From Ancylostoma caninum (taxonomy: Eukaryota; Nematoda; Chromadorea; Rhabditida; Ancylostomatidae), in assembly GCA_037903475.1 (NCBI GenBank), contig JBAJFG010000005.1, positions 124,001 to 188,000 of the forward strand: a stretch of 64,000 nt of DNA. The letters are read 5' to 3'. A model generated the notes under the pieces. The model did not search any database and had not been told where the DNA came from. It saw only the letters and a list, made by a program, of their open reading frames with translations. The first letter of the stretch is position 1. Every line of letters starts with the position of its first letter. Of this stretch, positions 51,347 through 61,286 are shown one piece after another. A program made the position numbers and the translations under genes.

Positions 51347-51942
51347 GCGTTTGGGTCCCGTCGAAAAATGGGCGTGGCTAACAATGCTCCACGGATATGC
51401 AGGTGCTACGCAGCTTCTGCTGACAGCCACGTGCACTCACAAGCAACGGAGTGACTAATGAGCGTTTGCAGAACTTCTGTAACCAGTAAAGATGAATAAC
51501 ATCGAAAATTCCAGTAATTGAAGAAAGGACGTCTTTGATGCTTCAGAGATGTTAAAATTACGGGTCGAAGTTATGGATAGTGTATGTAGAAGTGGTTTTA
51601 CCGTGGCTGCCAAAAATGACATCATTTGATGAAGTGGACGGAGATTTTATGACTAGCTCAAGGACTAATCTTCTTCATTAACAGGAAAAAAAATCGCGCA
51701 GAATTTTTCGGGAATACAAATCATAAACTCGAAGTGTAGTTGCATAATTTCCATTTTTTTAACCTAAACAAAAATTTCATTCACCGATTATTTATCGTTA
51801 CTGGTAAGAAAGAGTGGTCCAAATGCTTGATAATCACCCAATTCTTCGTGAGTGTGCATGGCTGTCAACAGAAGTACCGTAGCACCTGCACATCCGTGGG
51901 GCATCGTCAGCCGCGCACATTTTTCGATGGGACCCAAAGGCT
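51347..51942. mobile_element. TIR element GCGTTTGGGTCCCGTC, copy 2, inserted in the LINE
   Basis: Same family and interior as 5654-6266 (GATGAATAACATCGAAAAT, GGACGTCTTTGATGCTTCA). It separates the LINE pieces near 51300 and 51960. Confidence 0.75.
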
Positions 51943-52673
51943 ACGCCGCCGTTATGAGATCTTCTTTGTAAAACCATAAAGTTGAATCCACAACTGCAAA
52001 ATTTTCCACTGAAGATTACACACTACATTCTGAGCAATCCTCTGAATAGAATACTTTTCCAAAGACGGACGCAAGTAAGTCAGCCCTACTCTTATCGTCG
52101 TAAATGATTTTTCCAGAAACGTAGATGAGAACAGGTATTTTGGTTCTACTCTTATAGATTTATAAAACGACAAAGGGTCAACCCATCTGCATGGGTGGTC
52201 AGCTTTCATTCCAGATAGAAGTTATATTTTGAAGAGCTTTTTCCAACTTGTAGCAGTAACTTGTATATCTGGCCCAAGACTCTGAATTACTAACCGCCAA
52301 CTCCCATAGGAGCGATTTGTTCAAAAGCATGTGCCTGAGGTGAGCTGGAGCATTTACAGTTTTGGGAGTAACCTTGCAAAACGGTACAAACATGTCAGTG
52401 GTGTGCGTAAATACAGCTAGCAGCAAATCATACATGTCGTTCACAGAACACAAATTCGGAGCACCGACCTAGTGTATACTTGCCAGATGGTTTTGTATAG
52501 CCGTGAAGTTAGCTTTGCAAAATCCCGCTTCCAAAAGGGCTTTCTTCTAAGATATTTACGTCGAGATTACATCGGACAGCAGAGTAGTCACTAGATCCAA
52601 TGGGGGCAATAAAGTCTACGTTTGGAATTAGTGTTGCCTCATTAGAAATCAATAAGTCCAGAAACTCAACACC

Positions 52674-53310
52674 CCAGAAACAACTTGTCGACAAGCATTT
52701 AGCGAGCAAGTTTCTGATCGCATTTGAAACTTGCTCGCCAAAGGAAACTTGCTTTCCCAAAAGCTTGTCGATAACTTGTTCACCCAAAAGCTTGTCGACA
52801 ACTTGTTTTTTTCTCTTCCTTGCCGACAGGTTGTCGACCGTATGAACTTGTTCTTGACCCATTCTTCACCAAAATATTATCAGCTCTACAAAATTGTCCA
52901 AGATAGGACTTGTGGAGTCTGGCGTGACTGTCCAACAACAAGAAGCAAGCGCTCTCCTAAAGCTGTTCCAAAGCAAGCATTGCCCCGGTGTCCTCGATGT
53001 TTGCATCGTATGCTACACTGGGTATGGGAACTTGACTCTATCTCGTCGACAGGTTGTTCAGCTAAAAGGTTGTTGGCAATTTTTTCCGGCCAAAAGCTTG
53101 TTTGCAAGTTGTTTCTTGGAAAAGCTGGTCGTCAACTTGTTTTTCTCCTTCCTTGTCGACAGGTTGTCGGTGGAAAGTCTTGTCGACAACTTGGTTTTCG
53201 GTGGCGTGATGACCTCAAACTTGTCGACAACGATTTGCTAGTTAAAAGCTTGCTTGCAAGTTGTTTTTGGGTGAAGCTGAGCCGACAACTTGTTTTTAGG
53301 GCTATATGTA
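52674..53310. mobile_element. TIR element with iterated CTTGTCGACAACTTG, inserted in the LINE endonuclease
   Basis: Ends CCAGAAACAACTTGTCGACA and CCCTAAAAACAAGTTGTCGG (complement at right). AAGCTTGTCGACAACTTG-like words recur about ten times inside. No transposase. It splits the LINE between SPTRGASY and VEFLDLLISN. Confidence 0.7.
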
Positions 53311-53870
53311 GGAGGCACCTCTTGTAGGAGAGGTAACCAGCTGCTTTAGATCGTTGGATTGAATGAAATTTACAAAGTCTTGAGATATCTTGCAAGTTGC
53401 ATGCGGCGCTATGTCCTACTTAACGTCCGGTAAATTAAATTCGCCTAAAATTACTCATGGTATTTCGCACGCAGTAATCACTGAGTGAATCATTTGAATA
53501 GAGCTTACAGCACTACAGCGAGGCATTCTATAGACCTTTGCAGGAAAAGCAACGTCAAACACCAATATTTTGTAGACATTTCTGAGCGATTCTTCGATCA
53601 CTACCGTGAAAGAGATTGATGTTTTAATCAAAATCACGATGACGCCAACTTAGTATGAGTTCGGTCGCATCTAATGGACGAATACTGAGTACCAGCTACT
53701 CCTAGGAGAGGATCAATATAGTTTTTCTTTGACTTAGCCAGGATTCGATGAGAACGACTAGATCATAGTTCTCACTACAGAGTTGATCAGCCCCTCCATA
53801 ATTTCCGTGCAAATGAGTACAAGTAAGGATGGATTGGAGCAAAATCTTTCAACGAAAGTGAGGATGAAAA

Positions 53871-55208
53871 TTTGGAACAGATCGTACATTGATGGACACG
53901 GTGAACACTGTGGTATACAATGGTGTTTTTCGATGTGAACGTCGCCCCTTGTTCAAGGGCTTTCATACTTTTATCGCCGCTGCGGCGGAAGGCATGAGCG
54001 GCAAAAGTTGTCGCCTCACTACTATTCCCTGTCGAACACCGCTCAGCGACGTCGCTGGGTCCCGCCGCGGCAAGAAAAGTGAGCAAGCCCCTGACGCCAT
54101 AGCGACACCGCGACGTCTTTGGCCTATGCTCAACCATGCGACTGCGGCCACGGCAAAAGTATGAAACACCCTCAAGTGAAGGCTGGCTACGTGATCACAG
54201 AGCGGACCTGGCGGAGGTAGTTTTCTCACATTTCTGCCGCGGCAGTGCTCAGCGACATGAGGCAAGGATTGGTGGTGGGGTATTTTGCAACTCAACAACA
54301 ACTTTTTTCGCTCCCCCCATCTGCTGCCGCCACAGCTGTAAAAGCCTGTACGTCTCAAAACGGAGCTTTCACACTTCCACCGTGGCGGCGACGGGAGTCG
54401 GTCAAGACGTAGGCCTCTATGCGACCGCGCCGCACGCGTATGCTTCCTATTTACCAGGTTGGTTTTCGAATTCGACTCATCGAATGACATTGGTAGCCAT
54501 CTCCTCACACTTTGTAGGCTCCGTGAGCATTCATGTGTCCCACTCGAGCTTAGAAAATTTGTCCGTTTCCTTGCAGTACTGCTCGTACTTTTCAAAGCTG
54601 CAGCCGCGACGCGCACATAAATCGACCAATCACAGCCTAGGACATTTACCAATCCAACACTTCGCAGGTAGAAATTATTGGATCACTCAAATGTTCGAAT
54701 TCGAACACATTCGAAATTTCAACTTTCAATACTATTCATTCATTCGAATGGTCCCGAGGGCCTCGAATATGTTTGGAATGTCAACTATATGTAGTTTCAG
54801 CTGCTTGAAATGTCAAACGACCCCAGAAACTATGTGGGAGTACGTGGAACGCATGCGTTCTATTAGTGTGGTACCAACTCTCCGCTAAAGGGCCTGTATC
54901 GTTACGACTATCTACAGCCGCTCTCAAAAATCCGCAGCGTGGCTTAGCTAACGGGCGGTGCAGCGTAAGGCAAGGATTTTTGAGAGAAGCTGTACGTGTT
55001 ACTACAGCAAGATAGCGATTCCAGCGTGTACTCTCAAGTCTAACGGAACTTCACTGTACATGTCTTGGCCAAAATGACCTGACCACGTTCTGGAGAGAGA
55101 ATTGGAGGGAAGTCGCCGTCACGGTACTCTTACATGAACTTTGTCCCGGCTTGCGCAAAAAATGTTACTCTATACGCTATTTTTCCGCAAACGTTTATCT
55201 GAACATAT
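53871..55208. other. Intergenic repeat block, no gene supported
   Basis: 53930-54650 is a GC-rich stretch of iterated GGCGGC/ACTTTTGCCGC words with a 229-codon open frame on - that I judge compositional. 54610-54645 shares GGCTGTGATTGGTCGA with 60250-60270. TTCGAATA words at 54690-54780. A small foldback with CTCTCAAAAATCC arms at 54912-54985. Confidence 0.4.
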
Positions 55209-55357
55209 CAGTGGCGGACGGAGGGGGTGGGGGGCTCGAAATTACTTTACAATACAAATAAAAATCTCGTATTAGTTTATTTTTATTATTATTTTGAATT
55301 TTTAATCCACGGATCTCCCTCATACGAGGGATCCCAGCCGGTTAGTCGCGAGGCTAC

Positions 55358-56914
55358 GTGGCGCGTCCCCAGGTGGCGGATAGGGGACTAATCGCGGACC
55401 AAACGCGACCTTGTGCCTGCCCTGAGACGCGGGTGGATTCAGGGGATGGACTCCCTGTTTCTGCAGTGTCGGAACGATCTATACCTTCTGTCAGCGCGTG
55501 GGCATGTTCATGCATGCGTGCATGGGTGGGACTGCGTGTCTGCAGATTGTATCCTGCACATCTATCCGACCAAAAGCCCTGCATTCAAGTGACTGGGAGG
55601 TACAAGGGAGGCGGTTCGGAGTCGCCTCCAACAAATAAGCTCCATCGTCCACTCCCGGGAAGCCCGGCTAACTTCCCGGTGAAATCACACTCCAGCCTCC
55701 CACGGGGGAATCGAGCCCAGCAAGCTATCTCCTGTGGGCTTAAAATTCTTCAAGCTCGACACAGCAATAATAGAGAGTGTTCCCCTGATCTCGGAAGAGT
55801 CACTGGTACGGCAGCGCCAGTGAGGACGAGGTCCGAGGGGTTATCTAGGCTGCCTAAAACCAGAAGGACTATGATGACGGTCTGTACCTTCAACGCACGC
55901 ACGCTTGCATCGGAAGCTTCCATCGAGGATTTGATGATGCAAGCCAGGAAGATCAGGTACGACGTCATCGGACTGACCGAGACGAGGAGACACCGACCAC
56001 TGAATGCCACCTTCGACACTGGAGAAGAGCTGTTCCTTGGAACCTGCGACAGTAGAGGAGTTGTTGGAGTCGGTGTCCTCGTCAACACGAACTTGGTCAT
56101 GAACATCGACTCATTCGAACAGCTAACAACCCGAATCGGACGTTTGCGGTTGAGAAGATGTGGATCAATACCGGCCTTGACAATCTTAGTCGCCTACGCT
56201 CCAACATCCAGCTACGACGAAGAGGATATTGAGGCCTTCTATATGGACTTGGAGAAGTTCTACAGGGAAGACCACACATTCTACAAGATCATCGTTGGCG
56301 ATTTCAACGCCAAGATTGGTCCCAGGAGAACGCCTGAGGAACTTCACATCGGTACCCACGGCCTGCAGTGGAACGAACAGGGAGAGAGGCTGTCTGAGTT
56401 CATCATGACGACGAAGACCATCCATGGTAACTCTCAATTTCAGAAGCCAACCTCCCTACGCTGGACGTGGGAGTCACCCGGTGGAGAGTACCATAATGAA
56501 ATTGACCACATCATCGTCAATCGAAGGTTCTGCCTGACCGACGTCGGTGTTGTACCAAAGTTCTACACCGGATCCGACCATCGCCTCCTTCGTGCAAGAT
56601 TCTTCTTTTCACGCAAAGGAGAGAAAGCCGTGAAGTTTAAGAGAAGGAGTCCCAAACCCGTCATCAATTGGGATCTTTTCACTACGCTAGCCGGCTTTTG
56701 GGAAGATGCGGTTGTCGACAACATCGACGAAGAGTACGATCGGCTTGTACAGCATCTCCGCGACAGCGCGAAGAGTGCTGAGGGTTTGAGAGTCACCAAC
56801 AGACGATTGTCTTACGAGACCCTCGAGCTCATACGCCAGCGTGGAGCCGCGAGAGCCACAGGCAACTACCAGCTACTACGTCCGAGCTCGCAAAACGGTG
56901 CAGAGAAGCGATAA
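55358..56914 (+). CDS. RTE endonuclease portion
   Basis: The first 150 codons lack homology I can name. From about residue 170: TVCTFNARTLASEAS, DVIGLTETRRHRP (catalytic E), VAYAPTSSYDEEDIEAFY, IIVGDFNAKIG (catalytic D and N), NEIDHIIVNRRF and TGSDHRLLRARF (catalytic SDH). All catalytic motifs of the exonuclease-endonuclease-phosphatase fold are intact. A frameshift near 56870 takes the frame out of the connector, ending RPSSQNGAEKR. Nicks target DNA to prime reverse transcription. Confidence 0.88.
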   Translation: MARPQVADRGLIADQTRPCACPETRVDSGDGLPVSAVSERSIPSVSAWACSCMRAWVGLRVCRLYPAHLSDQKPCIQVTGRYKGGGSESPPTNKLHRPLPGSPANFPVKSHSSLPRGNRAQQAISCGLKILQARHSNNRECSPDLGRVTGTAAPVRTRSEGLSRLPKTRRTMMTVCTFNARTLASEASIEDLMMQARKIRYDVIGLTETRRHRPLNATFDTGEELFLGTCDSRGVVGVGVLVNTNLVMNIDSFEQLTTRIGRLRLRRCGSIPALTILVAYAPTSSYDEEDIEAFYMDLEKFYREDHTFYKIIVGDFNAKIGPRRTPEELHIGTHGLQWNEQGERLSEFIMTTKTIHGNSQFQKPTSLRWTWESPGGEYHNEIDHIIVNRRFCLTDVGVVPKFYTGSDHRLLRARFFFSRKGEKAVKFKRRSPKPVINWDLFTTLAGFWEDAVVDNIDEEYDRLVQHLRDSAKSAEGLRVTNRRLSYETLELIRQRGAARATGNYQLLRPSSQNGAEKR

Positions 56915-57009
56915 AAGAAGACCTCAAGGAGAGACGGTTGGCTGAAGCCGCAGAGGCAGGGAAAAGCATTCGCTGCGCCCGCTGAGACTTCGCCAATCGC
57001 AAGACCAAG

Positions 57010-58707
57010 ATGTCCGCCCTCCGGCGCCCGGACGGAACAATTTCTTCATCAAGACGGGCAATGGAGAAGGTCATCTACGACTTCTACTCGGATCTCTTCG
57101 ATAGCCACGTCCACCTCCCTCAATGTCACCTTAGGGAGGACGGGTATGTTGTCCCATCGGTTCTCCCTTCCGAAATCCGACATGCCATCAAGTCGGTGAA
57201 GAATCGTACAGCACCGGGCCCCGACAGGATTCGACCGGAACATCTGAAGAACCTACCGCCAATTCTCATTACCACCTTGGCTAGGCTTTTCACGCGGTAC
57301 CTGTCGGAGTGCAAGGTACCTAACCAGTGGAAGACCAGCAGGACCGTGTTGCTGTACAAGAAGGGAGACCCGCAGGATATTGGCAATTATCGCCCCATCT
57401 GCCTACTGTCCGTCGTCTACAAGCTTTTCACGCGAGTGATCCTCAATAGGATCGAAAGGACGCTAGACGAGGGACAGCCGTGCGAGCAAGCAGGGTTTCG
57501 AAAAGGATTCAGTACGATCGACCACATACACACCGTCACTAGACTCATCGAAGTATCGCGAGAGTATAAGATGCCCCTCTGTCTCACGTTCATCGATTTG
57601 AAGAAAGCCTTCGACTCTGTTGAGACGGAAGCGGTGTTGGAAGCCCTGGGCAACCAGGGCATACCTACTCAATACATCAAGGTATTTCGTGAGCTCTACA
57701 GCAACTTCACGACCAGGATTTCTCCATTCTACGAAGACATCATCATCGACGTCAAGAGAGGGGTTCGGCAAGGCGATACCGTGTCGCCAAAACTATTCAG
57801 CGCCACTCTTGAAGACGTCATGCGGAAACTGGAATGGGATAGCATGGGAGTGCAAGTTGATGGCCGGCGACCTAGTCATCTTCGCTTCGCTGACGACATC
57901 GTTCTTATAACACCAACCATCAGCGAAGCGGAACAGATGCTGGCCGACTTCGAGGACGCGTGTGGAAAGGTTGGTCTCCAGCTGAATCTGACGAAGACGA
58001 TGTTCATGAAGAACGGATGGGTCCCGGATGCCCCATTCTCGCTCAACGGAACGACCATATCCGAATGCTCCAGCTACGTATACCTAGGTCGGGAAGTCAA
58101 TATGATGAACGACCTCGCTCCAGAGCTGGGCAGGAGGAAACGAGCGGCTTGGGGAGCTTACAAGAGCATCGAGGACGTAGTGAAGAAGACGAAGAACACC
58201 AGGCTCCGTGCCCACCTCTTCAACACAACCGTTCTCCCTGCTTTGACCTACGCCTCAGAAACCTGGGCGTTGCGCAAGCAGGATGAGAATGCGGTTAGCG
58301 TCGTCGAACGCTCCATCGAGAGGGTGATGCTAGGAATAACCCGCCTCACGCAAGTGAGGGCTGGAATACGGAGCTCCACCCTCCGTCAACAATCGAAGAT
58401 CAGGGACGCTGCCGCTTACGCCAAGTTGAGTAAGGTTAGGTGGGCCGGGCACGTGATGCGTTTTAACGACAACCGTTGGACAAGAGCCGTCAGCGACTGG
58501 ACTCCACGGGACGTTAAGCGCACGACAGGAAGACCACCGACCCGATGGTCAGACTTCTTCACGAAGTCCTTCAAGGATAGATACGATGCTCTCCGTGTCC
58601 CTCGAACGGACAGAATCCACTGGACAACTCTGGCTCGCGAGAGGGACGAATGGAAGGATTGCTGGCGCCCGCTCGGTATACCCGAAGATCAACGGGAGTC
58701 AAGGTGA
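57010..58707 (+). CDS. RTE reverse transcriptase portion
   Basis: 565 codons from MSALRRPDGTISSSRRAMEK. RT motifs: [96 protein letters not shown] (catalytic FADD) and LNLTKTMFM. The C-terminal part [32 protein letters not shown] is typical of RTE. Upstream in the same frame lie a TGA near 56984 and then the connector, so the M is only the first Met after the stop. Confidence 0.92.
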   Translation: MSALRRPDGTISSSRRAMEKVIYDFYSDLFDSHVHLPQCHLREDGYVVPSVLPSEIRHAIKSVKNRTAPGPDRIRPEHLKNLPPILITTLARLFTRYLSECKVPNQWKTSRTVLLYKKGDPQDIGNYRPICLLSVVYKLFTRVILNRIERTLDEGQPCEQAGFRKGFSTIDHIHTVTRLIEVSREYKMPLCLTFIDLKKAFDSVETEAVLEALGNQGIPTQYIKVFRELYSNFTTRISPFYEDIIIDVKRGVRQGDTVSPKLFSATLEDVMRKLEWDSMGVQVDGRRPSHLRFADDIVLITPTISEAEQMLADFEDACGKVGLQLNLTKTMFMKNGWVPDAPFSLNGTTISECSSYVYLGREVNMMNDLAPELGRRKRAAWGAYKSIEDVVKKTKNTRLRAHLFNTTVLPALTYASETWALRKQDENAVSVVERSIERVMLGITRLTQVRAGIRSSTLRQQSKIRDAAAYAKLSKVRWAGHVMRFNDNRWTRAVSDWTPRDVKRTTGRPPTRWSDFFTKSFKDRYDALRVPRTDRIHWTTLARERDEWKDCWRPLGIPEDQRESR

Positions 58708-58857
58708 TCAAGGTGATTATTTTTAATATAATTTTTATTAATTATTTATTGTTATAATTAATTTTATTTTCCGTCTGGGTCCCCAAAACTGCGGAGACCC
58801 CACTTTTTTCCCACGCACCCCCTCCCTTCCACTTTCTGCGTCCACCACTGGAACATA

Positions 58858-59305
58858 CAGTACCCGCACTAAGTTTGTTAAGAATGAACATATAGAACGC
58901 GGATTTGCGTTCTAGGGTTAGAGCTCATCGTAACAAAGCGATTCACAGACCAAACCAAGGGTCAAAAACGGAAATGGGGTGGGCTACTATATTTCATGAA
59001 ATCAGCCCTAAATTCTGATTTTCAACAACAATTTGTAATCCTGCCGCGGCCTTGTCGCACATGGCGCCCGACATACGTTGATGCGCGGCATGATCCGAGC
59101 TCTATAAATGACTCTGAAATTTCAATGTTTGAAATCGAAATTTAGTGCTGGTTCCATGAAATATGCTAGCCCACTCCACTTCTGCATCTGACCCCTGGTT
59201 TGGTCTGTGAATCGCTTTGTTACAATGAGTTATCGCCCTGGAACGCAAAGAACGCAAATCCGCGTTCTAAACGTTCATTTTTTAACAAACTTAGTGCGGG
59301 TATTG
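58858..59305. mobile_element. MITE with TA flanks, CAGTACCCGCACTAAGTTTG ends
   Basis: Inverted ends extend about 150 bp with mismatches (CAGTACCCGCAC and the complement of CAATACCCGCAC), flanked by TA (58856-58857 and 59306-59307). It starts 8 bp after the hAT copy. Confidence 0.82.
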
Positions 59306-61060
59306 TATGTATTAGAGGAAGGGCTCATGCTAGAATTTGAATGTGGGAGTTCGAAGCAGTTCCTTCTTTTCTATTCGAAATAAGAAAGTATCTGAAATTA
59401 GCACCAAATCCGCCCAAAAATGCTCCAAAAGGCGTTTCACAGTAAATTACAAATCATACTCCGTGAATTCTCCGGAGCAATCCAACAATCGTGGAAAATC
59501 CAACTTAACCTTTACTCTTACGATCCCTACTCTCTCCCTCCACTTAACAAATGAAGACTGGCTCAAAAATCAGCTGATTTTGGGCTGCTAGCTTGTGGTT
59601 TACGCGATTGCGCCCAGTGTTTTTATGTTCTCGTCCGGTTTTGGGGTGCTGTTTTGTTAGCAACAATAAGGAGGTTCTGCCCTATTACATTGCGGGTATT
59701 CAGATTACTTGCTAGCGAAGAGCGGCGGGTTTTTCCAAACGAAAACCAACCAGTCCTCCTCATAACCTCAAAAAAAGTTGTACAACAGGGTAACCTCCAG
59801 GAAAACTTATTTCATTTCCGCGCTGCGCGAAGCTCTTTATCTCTGTTCCTTCTTTTTGCGCCAGCGGTTAGTTGTGATGCTCCTGTAGTAATATCAGGAA
59901 TAAATTCAATGAATTCCGTGTTTTTATGTAAATGAACTGAATAAATCCTATTCTTCGTTACATATGTCGAGGCTGAACATTCCATAGAACCATTACGCAT
60001 TCTTAAAAAAAAAACGCTAGAAGACTTACAAATTGACGACGTTACGGAACCGCCTAAAGATAAAATCAAAGAGGAAAATCATGAAACGCTCCGTCGACAA
60101 GCTCCATTACGTTTTCGCCGCGCCAGCTCAGGGCGACGTCTCCTCGGCACACGGCAAAGACGGTGGAGGTATTTCATCGCCGGGTAACAGTTTTTGCCGT
60201 CCACCCACTTTTACCCCAGTGTCACCGTCGGCGACGGCTGCGTACGCTATAGGCTGTGATTGGTCGACTCATGTGCGGAAAATAAGTAAAGTAAATAAGA
60301 AAAAAATTCAATTCGGGAAAATAAGTAGCATAGGCGTGCGGCGCGCTCGCGTAGCGGCCTATGTCTTGGTGGCCTCCCTGCGCTCTTCACGCGGGAATGC
60401 ACCTATGCTCGTTTGTGGAGCACCTGTATTTGGTTCCAGTAGAACAATCTTATCGGAAGATGCATAAGCCTCAGAACCATGAGAAATAAGATTTCCTTGT
60501 TCACTGGACCAAGAACCGTCACAATGGCATCCAGAGTGGGCTAGATCATCCCACCTGAAAGGCTTCGCACAGCTGCACAGAAATTGTTTTGTTCAATCCT
60601 TGTGACTGAATTGTTACCTTCTCCCGTGCAAAGCGCAGGGCTCCTAGAACCTCTAATGCGGTGTTTACATACACCAAGCTTTCAAAACTTTTATTCGTTA
60701 GAGGAAAAAGGACCCGCGAGCGATGATATTATTACTCAGTATTGCACACATAATCAAAATAATAATAGAGCGGATCCAGGGGATCCTTGTAATGGCACAA
60801 GCCTGCCAATGTTCAAATAAGGAAAGGATTAAACAAGCAAACAGGAGCATTCACAGTAAATATTACTGTTACATAAAAATGCCGCAAGAACATAACGTAC
60901 ACAATTGAATGTTGTTCAAAATCAAGAACAAGTCCGCTGGATAAAATTCACCCTAAGCAGCTATTCAACAAGTAGAATGGTGGCCCAGCACAGCTGGAGG
61001 TCAGGTCTGAGTGGAGCTCCACCTTGCCTCTGCATAAACCTAGTTTTGGCGGTGTCCGCT
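59306..61060. other. Region downstream of the SWEET gene
   Basis: No gene recognised. 60075-60470 is GC-rich with words shared with 53930-54650, including GGCTGTGATTGGTCGA. A TTTATT (AATAAA on -) at 60690-60695 could serve the SWEET transcript, though it is 370 bp past the stop. Confidence 0.4.
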
Positions 61061-61286
61061 TCATTCGCTCAGATCTGGTGAACTTGCAGTGCGGCGTATC
61101 TTCGCCGCCTGTGCGTCGGGATCGAGGCGCAGTGAGGCGCCGAGTTTCTGCGCGAGATTCTCGGGGCTGAGGACAAGGTCTCCTTTCTGGAGCGCTGCCA
61201 GCAACTTCTTCGCGGGGATGACTTCCACGGTGTCCACAGTCTTCTCGGACGCCGTGTCGTCATCGATCGTTTGTGAGTACATGAAC
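61061..61286 (-). CDS. SWEET exon: C-terminal tail, part 2
   Basis: Acceptor CAGTTCCAG. FMYSQTIDDDTASEKTVDTV, a helical stretch PAKKLLAALQKGDLVLS, then IRRTASSPDLSE and TGA. RRTASSP looks like a basophilic kinase or 14-3-3 type site (inference). Confidence 0.85.

Larger units (their letters stand above)
48390..53870 (-). mobile_element. CR1/Jockey-like LINE, decayed and split by four insertions
   Basis: Read on the - strand. Endonuclease pieces: NYDLVVLIESWLSQ (about 53740), VFDVAFPAKVYRMPRCS (53540), WVILGEFNLPDV (53440), DFVNFIQSNDLKQLVTSPTR (53360), then FLDLLISNEATLIPNV and GSSDYSAVRCNLD (52600). RT pieces: SSRSTTPGP (51300), PDLIPLSFIKRIIFETAQPL (50620), RWRHALVTPIPKK (50530), NYRPISITSVFARCYEKI (50460), VNHLNKHRIISEHQFGFRKG (49420), VDVVYFDFSRAFDEVP (49290), SGVPQGGVLSPLLF (49110). 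Interrupted at 52674-53310, 51347-51942, 50639-51286 and 49438-50414; several stops and frameshifts. The 3' end near 48390 is approximate. Confidence 0.75.
55307..58718 (+). mobile_element. RTE-type non-LTR retrotransposon, nearly full length
   Basis: 3412 bp flanked by a perfect 9-bp target duplication ATTTTTAAT (55298-55306 and 58719-58727), ending in a short GTGATCAAGGTGAT tail rather than poly(A), as RTE elements do. Two coding blocks, 55358-56914 (apurinic-type endonuclease) and 57010-58707 (reverse transcriptase), were once one frame. Confidence 0.93.
55209..58850. mobile_element. hAT-type MITE, copy 4, split by an RTE insertion
   Basis: Left part 55209-55306 (starts CAGTGGCGGACGGAGG) and right part 58719-58850 (ends CGTCCACCACTG) are the two halves of the same MITE as at 33317-33586, interrupted in its AT-rich centre. 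Outer flanks GAACATAT (55201-55208) and GAACATAC (58851-58858) give an 8-bp hAT-type duplication with one mismatch. Confidence 0.85.

Noticed and set aside
53963..54652. 229-codon open frame on the - strand
   Set aside because: GC-rich iterated sequence with no domain, equally open on the other strand, and sharing words with another repeat block at 60080-60470.
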